DNA from: Allomyces macrogynus ATCC 38327 | Lineage: Eukaryota > Blastocladiomycota > Blastocladiomycetes > Blastocladiales > Blastocladiaceae | Reading direction: 5' to 3' | Length of the DNA: 13,521 bases | Assembly: GCA_000151295.1 (NCBI GenBank) | Contig: GG745371.1 | Coordinates: forward strand, 277,889-291,409 | Part shown: piece after piece, positions 1 through 7,452 of the stretch | How positions within the stretch are numbered: position 1 is the first letter of the stretch | Layout of the letters: each line of letters starts with the position of its first letter | Notes under the pieces: model-generated | The model's database searches: none | What the model saw: the letters and a program-made list of their open reading frames with translations, nothing else | What the model was told of the DNA's origin: nothing | Position numbers and translations under genes: made by a program

Positions 1-3
1 CGC

Positions 4-573
4 TTATTCGCGGCCGAGACGGCGGCCGAACTCGGCGGAAACCGGCGGCACCGGCGTGGCCGCACGAGCCGCATCCACCGACTCGGCATCGTCATACTCG
101 ACGACCCACGTCCGGCGCCGCGCGCCGTCCTTGGCCATAGGCGCAACCTCGACGTCAGTCACGGCCGTATGCACGGGCTCGGTCCGCGGCGACGGCGCAG
201 CCGAATCGACTTCCGAGCCTGACGGAGAACCATCGTTACCGTTGAGCCCGGACCGGTGCGAGAGACTGTCGCCACGCGCGTGCCGCGCAGGAGCCGCAGC
301 AGCGGTCACCGACGGGTTCTGCGCGTTGAGCAGCGCCTGCAAAATGGTGCGGCGCTGGTCGAGGTACTCGTTGGCGCGCAGGGCGGGGACAGCGTCAAGG
401 ACCAAGGTGTCGAGGTGGATGAGCGCTTGCTGCACGGCGAGCGGCAGGTCCGAGAAGTTTTTGCCGGCGGGCAAGGGGGCCGCGATGCTTGCAGGGACGG
501 CGAGCGAGGGCGCGTCGCTGGGGCCGGAGCCAGAGGCCGGCGATTCGGAGGCCGAGGCCTGCTGCGTTGGCAT
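4..573 (-). CDS. Small hypothetical protein, Ala/Ser/Pro-rich with one helical core
   Basis: I do not recognise this protein. The start is placed at the ATG at 573 because it has A at -3 (context caccaATGcc) and is the only in-frame ATG near the 5' end; the frame stays open to about 675 without another ATG. This gives 189 residues ending in TAA at 6-4. Residues about 1-35 are Ser/Ala/Pro-rich and look disordered. About 37-85 form a hydrophobic/charged segment (NFSDLPLAVQQALIHLDTLV, then RANEYLDQRRTILQALLNAQ) that reads like two amphipathic helices. The tail is Ser/Pro-rich with an acidic patch (WVVEYDDAESVD) and a basic end. There is no signal peptide or membrane segment. It is transcribed away from the seven-helix gene. 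An upstream exon cannot be excluded. The composition and conserved-looking core support coding; function is unknown. Confidence 0.55.
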   Translation of the reverse strand: MPTQQASASESPASGSGPSDAPSLAVPASIAAPLPAGKNFSDLPLAVQQALIHLDTLVLDAVPALRANEYLDQRRTILQALLNAQNPSVTAAAAPARHARGDSLSHRSGLNGNDGSPSGSEVDSAAPSPRTEPVHTAVTDVEVAPMAKDGARRRTWVVEYDDAESVDAARAATPVPPVSAEFGRRLGRE

Positions 574-1445
574 TGGTGCGGGGGAGGGTGGTGATGGAGG
601 CTTTGAGCGTGGGAGGATCGGGCACTTTGGCGGGTGCGGTGCGGAGCGCGGGTGCGGGCGGTGCGGGTGCGGCAAGTGGCGTGCCGGCAGCGGGTCGTGA
701 GCTGGGTCGGTGCTCGTCTATAATGGATAATTTCTGGCCCCTTTGGCGTCGTCGTCGGTATCGGGCGACAGGGAGGATTGCGGCGCCGATGACGGCGGGC
801 GGGGGTGGTGCGGGCGTGTCGGTGTGGCGCAGCATGGAGACACGTGCGATTGATGTGGACGTGGCAGAAGCGTCCTGCGCCTGCAGAGTCGCACAAGGCC
901 ACCTGGGCACTCCGGCGCGCCCTCCTCCACGCCGGCCACGGCCAAACCACCGGTCGCCGTTGCAACGACGCCGACGCCAGCGCGGACGGAAACGCTGCAC
1001 GAAACATCCTCGCTCAAACCAAATGACGACCCGCCCAACGCGACGGCTGCAGCAGCAGCCAAGGCCGTGATGCCGGCGCCCCCCCGCCCTGGACCGCGCT
1101 GGCGGCGGCACTCTTGGCCCCCTCTCCCAGCAACGCTTCGACAACAGCAACGCCGACGGCCGGTCAACGACCAGCAGCTTGAGCCTGAGCGGCCCACCGC
1201 AACCCGACGCCGACCTACGACAACGACAAGCACTGCCCCGGGCCGGCGACGCGCCGGATCGCCGCTGTGCGCCGCGATCGGCCCGCGATCACGGTGACGG
1301 TCGGCCACGACCGCCGCCACCGCCACAGCGCTCAAAGGCAAACCGTCGCTCAACGTTGACAAGTCGAGCCGCGACCAGCAAGGACTGTCGAGGACCAAGG
1401 ATCGACCTCTGAGCACCACGAACCAAGGACCAAACAACGCTCACG
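574..1445. promoter_or_regulatory. Divergent intergenic region between the hypothetical gene and the seven-helix gene
   Basis: About 870 bases lie between two divergent start codons. An AT-rich island in otherwise very GC-rich DNA holds TATAAT at about 720-725 followed by GGATAATTT; it could be a core promoter element for either direction, closer to the minus-strand gene (about 150 bases upstream of its ATG). The last 100 bases before 1446 are C/A-rich (accaaggaccaaacaacg), typical of a fungal 5' leader. Open frames through 676-1445 on both strands have no consistent composition and I take them as GC artefacts. One short plus frame at 805-1026 is discussed in the findings. Confidence 0.35.
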
Positions 1446-3567
1446 ATGCCCGCCGCCAACGACGACCGCGACACGCTCGCCGCCGTCGTCGCGCGCTTTC
1501 AGCTCGCGCGGGACATGCAGACGTTTGCGCCGGCCATTCTCATCATCACCATTGCCCTGACGCTAGCCACGCTCCCGCTGATCCTGCCGCCGCTCGTGCA
1601 CCATACGCGCCACGGCACGATGCGCATGCGGCTCTTCTTGCTGCTGTTCGTCGCGCTGTTGCTCGTGGCCGACACAATCAACAACGTCATCGTTGTGGCC
1701 ACCATGATCTCGCCCGGCAGCACGACCGCGTCTTTACCCGACTACCCGCTCTACTACTTTGTGCGCACGTTGACCTTTGTCCCCGTCGCTGGGCCGCTCA
1801 TGCTCGCCGTCCTCTTCCGCACCGTCGGCCTGTTGCTCGTCACCAACCCGCGCTTACGGCGCAACCTATTGCGTACCGCAGCCATCATGTCCACCGGGAT
1901 CGGCATGGTGACGTTCACTGCCATGATGCTCGAACTGCACGCGGTCCTGCACCTCGAACGCATTCTCGACGGCCGTGCGCCCCCGAACGCGCTGTCCGAA
2001 ACTCTCGGGATCGTGCCCATGCCGCACAAGGACGACGATGTCACGCACCTGGTCCTCCACGAAGCGCTCTGGACCATGTTCCAGATCCCCTGGTGGGGTG
2101 TGGTCGTTTGTGTGCCGTACCCGCTCATCGTCTCGGCCGCGTCGCTGTGGTCGATCCGCGCCGCGTTCCCGAAAGAACTCGATTTCGCGCCCGCACGAAC
2201 GCCGCCAGAGGCGGTCGCCGCGACGACGACGCGCGGTGACGACGACGACCTGGACGAAAGCTCCCGCGGGTGCCGTCCATGGCGAGTTACCGCCGTCGTA
2301 CGAGCTGGCCAGCTCTCCCGCCCATCCATCGCTCGATCGCATGTCCGCCAAAGCCACGCCGCCGACAGGCGACCTCGTCATCCCGGCTTGGGCGTCGCAC
2401 GGTCTCCCAACCCCGCGCACCCCCACACCCTCTTCGGACCGGCCAACGCCGCTGACCGTGACGATCCCGCCACTCGGCCGCGCAACGCGCTTTTCGCCTA
2501 CGACCGCGGCCCCACCGTCCCCCGTGACAGAAGCCGCGCTGATCGCACACCGTCGGCCACGAATTGTCCCTCCCTCGCCGACCGCGTACGTCGGCGGCGA
2601 CTGGATGACGCCACCCAATTCACCCGTGCCGCTGTTACACCACGCGCGGCGGGACTCGGTGGCCCTCGGCACGTCTCCCGTGCGGCATTCGCTCGGGGGC
2701 ATCGGCGGCGCCGGCGGTCTTCCCACACCCTGCACCCTCCCGCCTCCCTCTGCACGGCTAAGTACGGCCTCTGCCGCGACGTGGGACTTCCACGTGCGTT
2801 CGAAACCCGCCGCGGCACCACCACCACCGTCGCACTCTGCGGCAACCAAGGCGGCACGCGACGCGCGCAACGCCCTGCGCGCGCCACTGCAGCGAACTTT
2901 CACGATCATGACCGTGCTCGTCGTTCTCATGTGGATCACGTTCTACGCCGTCTTCCTCGTGCCCGCACACGTCATGCATCCGCGGTTACGGTCAATGCTC
3001 GGGTCTCTGGTGGCCGCCGTGTATCTGCTGTTGGAGGCCACGTTTGAGCGCATGTTTCGGTACACGTGTGCGCGGCACCAGCATGCGGTGGAAGTGCAGC
3101 GCGGGAGCGGCGTCGTGGGCGGCGGCGGCGGCGGGATGTCGTCGGCCGCGCGGGTGCGCGCGGCATTGGCACGGTTTAGGGGCGTATTTGGCGCAAGTAC
3201 GACCGCCGCCGCCAAGGAGGGGTGCGAGATGGGAGCGGGGAGTTCCGGCGCGTGTTCGTGCGGCCACCCGGTGCATTTCGGCGACACGATGCCCGGGTCC
3301 GCGGCGGCGGCACGCGTTGCCGCGGCAGAAGACCATGACGCGAGTAGTTCGCCGGCGAGGGTGGTAGGCATGGCGCGGTGGGCCGCGGCCGACCATGACG
3401 CGTCGTGGCAAGCACCGGCGTCGTTGGCGCCGTCGTCGTCGTGGGGCACGCCACTGCCGGAGGGCGCGAGTGTGCCGGCGTCGGCGGGACCGACGTTCGC
3501 GGACGTGTGGCGCGTCGAGGCAGGGCAGTGGAAGGATAAGATGGCGACGATTCAGTATGAGGAGTAG
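1446..3567 (+). CDS. Seven-transmembrane receptor-like protein with a long loop between helices 5 and 6 (frame change inside)
   Basis: Two reading frames join into one protein of about 705 residues. The first (ATG 1446, residues 1 to about 272) has five hydrophobic helices at about 27-51, 61-88, 103-132, 142-166 and 211-237. The second frame, open from about 2234 to TAG 3565-3567, holds helices at nucleotides about 2895-2970 (core MTVLVVLMWITFYAVFLV) and 2991-3045 (core LGSLVAAVYLLLEATF), then a cytosolic tail of about 170 residues rich in Gly, Ala and Ser with Cys-Gly-His near 3260. Seven helices, a short N-terminus and a disordered loop of about 220 residues between helices 5 and 6 resemble a G-protein-coupled receptor layout, but I see no DRY or NPxxY motif. 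The frames join only if 3n+1 bases are removed near 2236-2275: an intron, an assembly error or a real lesion. GTGACG at 2236 with AG at 2260 would give an intron of only 25 bases, which is unlikely. Ligand and coupling are unknown. Confidence 0.7.
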
Positions 3568-3611
3568 ATAGATGTGGATTCATTTTTGGATTTGGCTGGA
3601 GGGAGGAGTCT

Positions 3612-5080
3612 ATGGTTTGGTGGATAGTGGTGCAGGGCCGCGTTTTGCGCGATCAGAAAGGCCGGGCAGTCTTTGTTGGCTCAATATCGACCAGTCTCAC
3701 CCCAGCACGGATCGCACCACGACCACGACTGCAATCAAAGATCTGCTACGCGTTTGTGAGCATGCAGGACAACGGGTCACCGCTCGCGCTCAAGGCTGAC
3801 GGATGCGAGTTTTATGGTGGTCTTTTCAAGGTACTCCACACACCCTACTTCTTCCCTCTCTACGTGCAACGCCATTTTCAACCCGCTCACTCTCCGCTTC
3901 CCTCAATCTTAGGTCGAGCGCATCACCGACCCGGCCACCTTCTTCGCCGACCCGACGAACCTCGAAGCCAAACTCTAGGCGGCATTCTCGCTCTCCGCAA
4001 CGACGCGGCGGCACCCGTACCACTACTACCAGCACCAGAACAGCTACGTGCCATTGGCTTCCGCACGTGCTCCACCCCCACCGCCGCTGCTGCCCTCTGA
4101 CGCTTCTGCACTCACGCTCACGTTCCCGTCCGCCCCGGCGGCGGCACCCACGTCGGCCGATGCGCGGCTCGGCGGGATGATGTTTGGCAGTGCCGTCGCG
4201 GCGAAGATCGTCACGAGCCCGACGGCGGTCGCGACCGCGCATGAGGATGGGGGCGCGGGGAATGGTGCCGGTGGGAGTTGGAGTTCTGATGGGAGTGGGG
4301 TCGGAGAGCCGATGGACGTGGTCGTCACGGCGCCCGCTGCGCCAGCCACGCCAGTCGCCCCAGCTGCGGCGGTCATGCCCGCGCCGGCAGCTCTCCCGCC
4401 GACACCCGCACATGCGCCGCCGACTGTCCCCAGCACGCCGCTCCCGCCGCGGCCCGCACGCACGCCATCGGTTGCCGCGTCGCCTGCAGTGAGTGCCGTC
4501 GTGCCACCGTCGGTGATCGCGTCGCCCACGGTCCGCGCGCCGTCGGTCGTGGCGCGGCCGCAGGTCGCGCCCGCCGTGATCGTGCCGCCAGTTCCCACGG
4601 CACCAGTGCCCGCGCCTGTCATCATCGCTCAACCCGCACCTGTCGCAGTCCCGATCACAGCGGTTCCCGCGGCACCGCCGGCAGCCCCGCCAAAGCCTCG
4701 AGACGATCGCGCGGCACCCATTCGTGACGGTGCGCGTGGTCCCCCCGGGTACGCCGCAAGAGGACGTGGCCACCGCATTGTCGACATTCGGCACGCCGTC
4801 GCGCGTGATCATGGACGCGGAGAATATGTGTGCGATGGCCGAGTTTGCCAAGACCCCGGAAGCGCAGGCAGCGATTTCGGCGGGTTTGGTTGGGGGTGGG
4901 GTCATCGTGCAGGGGCGCGCGGTTTCGGTCCGTCGTAAGGGAGCAACTTGGCTTGGCTTGGTGTCGCTCACGACGCATGCCTGTTGGCCCTGGTCCCATC
5001 TTGTAGGTTCATCCGCAACGACGAACGAGCTCAAGCGGTTCCTCGGGCTGATGGGGCTCGGCAAGCGGCAGCAGGAGTAG
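3612..5080 (+). CDS. RNA-recognition-motif protein: N-terminal RRM-like module, Pro/Ala-rich linker, C-terminal RRM; spliced
   Basis: Exon 1 (3612-3830) encodes an RRM-like module: RNP2-like VFVGSI, RNP1-like ICYAFVSM, and beta-4 GGLFKVERI completed after the first intron. The stretch between RNP2 and RNP1 is only about 17 residues, too short for a normal helix 1 and strand 2. From 3979 the frame encodes a Tyr/His/Gln segment (HPYHYYQHQNSY) and a Pro/Ala/Val-rich linker to about 4690. A second RRM follows in another frame (about 4700-4934): strand TVRVVPP, helix PQEDVATALSTFG, strand SRVIMD, strand MCAMAEFAK, helix PEAQAAISAGL, strand GRAVSVRR. After the last intron the tail ends KRQQE-TAG at 5078. 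Likely an RNA-binding protein of nucleus or cytoplasm; the RRM-linker-RRM layout is all I can say. Oddities: an in-frame TAG at 3976-3978, and a linker-to-RRM frame change needing an intron. The start is uncertain: ATG 3612 has poor context and lies only 44 bases after the previous stop. Confidence 0.65.
3831..3912 (+). other. Intron 1 of the RRM gene
   Basis: The donor AAG|GTACTC lies at 3831 and the acceptor CAATCTTAG at 3910-3912 follows a clear pyrimidine-rich tract (ctccgcttccctcaatct). A CTCAC branch-like element sits near 3885. Removing these 82 bases joins GGLFK to VERITDPATFFADPTN, which completes the last strand of the RRM and has strong G/C third-position bias. This frame then meets TAG at 3976-3978. 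An alternative acceptor, whose AG belongs to that TAG, ends at 3978. Confidence 0.75.
4489..4660 (+). other. Possible intron in the linker of the RRM gene
   Basis: A consensus donor GTGAGT starts at 4489, on a codon boundary after the Ala codon. The upstream linker reads in one frame and the downstream RRM in the next, so 3n+1 bases must be removed. Acceptors ending at 4648, 4660 (gatcacAG) or 4684 (ccggcAG) all give the right phase; 4660 is chosen arbitrarily as the middle one. The skipped stretch is itself Pro/Ala/Val-rich and open, so a single-base indel near 4690 is the competing explanation. Confidence 0.35.
4935..5006 (+). other. Last intron of the RRM gene
   Basis: The donor GTAAGG at 4935 and acceptor catcttgtAG at 5005-5006 define a 72-base intron with a CTCAC branch-like element near 4967. 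Length is a multiple of three, so the unspliced frame is also open, but it would insert a Trp/Cys/His-rich stretch (THACWPWSH) unlike the rest. Splicing joins GRAVSVR to SSATTNELKRF, where an RRM normally ends. Confidence 0.7.
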
Positions 5081-6029
5081 CGAGCCGCAGATTGTTGGAC
5101 GGACTCATCCATGGTCTTGACTACCCCCTCTTTTCTCCAGTTATTGCGATTCGGTGTTTTCTCGATGCGGACGACATGTGAAGTCTGCCAACACTTCACG
5201 CGACACGACGCTAACATTGATGGCCAACTAAGTTCACACACATGCTCTTCCGCTCCGCGCATGGTAAACCGCGAAGACAGGTTTTGACTCGATGACAATC
5301 AATATGTGGATGCTCTGGTTGATGGCATGTTGTTGGTTGGGAAGTGCGCCGACCCCCAATGGACCCGCACCGTCACGACATGTCGTCAGTCGTCGTTTGA
5401 ATGGTTGTCGAGTTTTGCTTCAGGTTTCTGTTTTGTCTCGTCGTTCTTCTCGTTCGGTTCGATTCTTTTTTGTAGCTGGGTGCATTGCCCAGTTGTTGTG
5501 TCGTCGCCGCCTTGGTTTGCTCTTTTCGTTTGTTATCACCGTTATCCTGGTCAATCGATCCTTTGTTGATCAACAAAAGAATGAACACTTTTTCTGTTTC
5601 TTTGCTCAAGTTGCCGTGACAGGGTTGCCGGTTTTGTTGGCCTTTTGCAAACTTTTGTCGCCCTGGCGTGCAAGCGTGCAAGCGCACCAGAAGAACACGC
5701 TCGACAGGGCAGACCATCAGAAGTACGGTTTTCCATGCAGCCACACATCACAACGAGGTCCAGACACTATTGCCTCGTCTTCTCCACCTTGTTGTGGCAC
5801 GGAGAGTGCACTCTGTTGAGACGTTCTCCCCAGCACGGCAGAACAAGTCTTTCATTGGCCTCGTCAAAAGAGTGCACTGTTCCAGGACTGCCGTGCACAT
5901 CTTGAACAGCTTGAGCATGGCCCCCGGTCGGCGTGCACAAGTATCAAAATGGCCAGCGTCGGCCGTGCAAATCATGTTTTGGCAATGCTTGAAGATGCCA
6001 CCATGCTGCGTAACTGGGCGGAGCACGAC
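5081..6029. other. Gene-poor interval, T-rich in the middle
   Basis: I see no convincing gene in these 950 bases. About 5390-5640 is markedly T-rich on the plus strand and lower in GC than anything around it, so the open frames there on either strand give unnatural proteins (runs of Phe/Ser/Arg or Lys/Asn/Thr). It probably contains the 3' untranslated region of the RRM gene and spacer. The right part (about 5750-6029) may be further decayed flank of the LRR pseudogene, but I could not match it to the intact paralogue beyond about 6030. Confidence 0.5.
5562..5577. repeat. 16-base perfect palindrome
   Basis: TTTGTTGATCAACAAA reads the same on both strands and lies in the T-rich spacer. It could be a binding site for a dimeric regulator or a hairpin in a 3' untranslated region. 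Nothing else in the window repeats it that I could see, so its role is open. Confidence 0.4.
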
Positions 6030-7312
6030 TAAAATTCCCAAAGATCCGCGCCCACTCAGCGGCATCCCTGTCCACCTCATGCGGCACATCAAACGACCCA
6101 AACGAGCCACCAACGCGGCCCAAACGGCAGCGGGCACATCAATAAAATCGTTTCACTCGTGTATGCGCAGCCAGCCGGGCATGTGCGCACGTGCGACCGT
6201 GAGCATCACTTCAATCATGATGGAACGACACGCCGAGTCCAAATGCAGACAGCTTGAGCTCGCGCATCGACGGCGGAAGGCTTGTGATCCATGAGGCCAA
6301 CACCGCATCGCCGCCAACTGATTTCAATGCACGGGCAAAGACCATGGCCAAGACGCTAGCTGTCGGAGGGACCATTGGCAACTGGCCCTCAAACTCAAAG
6401 CCCAAGGACAGGTCAAGATACGTCAGCGTCGATGACCAAGTGCCGGTCAACATCTCATCCAAGTCGGTAGCCATGACCAGAGAGGACGAGTGACTCGAGG
6501 TGCGACGGGAACGTGCGCCCAAGCGCCGACAGCTCATCGCGTGAACGGTTCACATAGGACAGCTCAAAGTGCATAAGCGACGCAGGCAGCAGTTCCAGAA
6601 CTGAGATGGGAGCGAGTCCTGGTTTCAAGACAACGTGCGTGAGAGTTGGTAGCAGGGGATTGGGCGCCATTCGCAAATGTGCCTAGAACCAAGTGCAGGT
6701 ATGGAAATCCGGTGCGCGGAAGTGCGGCCAAGACCATATCCATTCCCTTGATGTTGCGATACTCGTTCACAAATATGTGCAGCTCGGCCAGGCACGGCAA
6801 CCGCCGCGCAAGGTCGGCACCATCCTGCATCACATGCTCGCCCAGGTCAGCAAGTTTGAGCGCTGTAATCGAAGGTGGGATGAGCGCAAAGGGAGCAGTC
6901 ACTGCTGCGACTGATTTCGCGCGATCCAGAGTCGACGATCGGTGGAACGAGATGCAGCATTCGCGGAGATGCGGGAGAGGGGAGCTGCCTTCTCCATCAC
7001 TACTATCAGGTACAAGCATCACATCCCCCAACTTAGCCAGAACCAACTTGACGACTGAACGCGGCATCTTAAGCATCTCAAAATCAATGACTTGGCCGAG
7101 GCGCAGGTCCGTGCAGTATGCTAGCATGCTGCTACCAGGCGTCCAATCGTAGTCGTGCTTGGGACCAACTGCAGTGAAACGCCGAATCCTGACGACCGGA
7201 ACGCTCAGAAGCGACCAGCGCCGATCTGCCACAACAACAATATCATGAATGGGCTTGCCCATCATGGGCATGAGGAGTGAGCGGTCCCAGTAGCCCAGCA
7301 GCAACGTCGTTG
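6030..7312 (-). pseudogene. Decayed leucine-rich-repeat gene, paralogue of the F-box/LRR gene
   Basis: Read on the minus strand, this aligns with the F-box/LRR protein at 7453-9213 from about its residue 95 to its end, but it is broken. The 5' part with the F-box is missing. 7312 to about 6670 is open and matches well (for example KMPRSVVKLVLAKLGDVML against ALPRSIVKLVFSRMKDVTML). At about 6670 some 67 codons are deleted with a frame change (GTF joins to NPLLPTLTHVVL). More frame changes occur near 6485 (before MATDLDEMLTGTW) and near 6207. A TGA at 6155-6153 replaces the Trp of the paralogue's EWN. Another frame change near 6090 precedes SFDVPHEVD. The LRR phrases PPSITALKL, PASLMHFEL and PPSMRELKL are still readable. 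It lies head to head with the intact gene. An unusual multi-exon gene is conceivable but would not remove the in-frame TGA. Confidence 0.85.
6688..7068. repeat. High-identity block shared with 10528-10908 (copy 1)
   Basis: Read by eye, these 381 bases match 10528-10908 in the same orientation with about a dozen substitutions and no gap. Similarity drops sharply at the right edge and largely ends at the left edge. It encodes, on the minus strand, the central LRR part of the pseudogene. Confidence 0.85.
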
Positions 7313-7452
7313 ACGACGGCTGTTTGGTCCTGCGCCAGCTCACAGGCCTGCAAACGTTCAAGCATTTACACGACCACACGACTGCGCCCTCGCCCTGTTC
7401 TCTCTCCACCAGCCCACATTTCGACTTGAGTGATATCGACAACCCAACCAGC
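7313..7452. promoter_or_regulatory. Short upstream region of the F-box/LRR gene, shared with the divergent pseudogene
   Basis: Only 140 bases separate the recognisable 5' end of the minus-strand pseudogene from the ATG at 7453. It includes an AT-richer patch (caagcatttacacg, about 7361-7374) and a C/T-rich stretch (ccctcgccctgttctctctc, about 7386-7405) like a fungal transcription-start region. No firm TATA element is seen. The frame is open upstream to 7324 but lacks an ATG, so this stretch is taken as leader rather than coding. Confidence 0.4.

Noticed and set aside
306..1437. Long overlapping minus-strand open frames across the divergent intergenic region
   Set aside because: They are rich in Arg, His, Thr and Cys, overlap each other and the better frame at 4-573, and have no recognisable domain; they are expected by chance in very GC-rich DNA.
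1866..2939. Long minus-strand open frame of 357 codons opposite the seven-helix gene
   Set aside because: Its composition is unnatural (Arg/Gly/Val with no domain), and the opposite strand has membrane helices and proper third-position bias.
3976..3978. Nuclear genetic code in which TAG means glutamine
   Set aside because: TAG is the natural terminator of the seven-helix gene (3565-3567) and of the RRM gene itself (5078-5080), so a reassigned TAG is unlikely.
3826..5298. Minus-strand open frame of 490 codons opposite the RRM gene
   Set aside because: The central part is an Arg/Asp/Gly/Cys-rich run typical of antisense to Pro/Ala-rich coding; the plus strand has an RRM and splice sites.
5440..5475. 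tRNA-like B-box (GGTTCGATTC) followed by a run of T
   Set aside because: The bases around it cannot pair as a T-arm and there is no A-box, anticodon arm or acceptor stem upstream.
5292..5819. Plus frame of 175 codons with hydrophobic stretches, resembling a small membrane protein
   Set aside because: The hydrophobicity comes from T-rich DNA (Phe, Leu and Val codons); two other frames are equally open and nothing resembles a domain.
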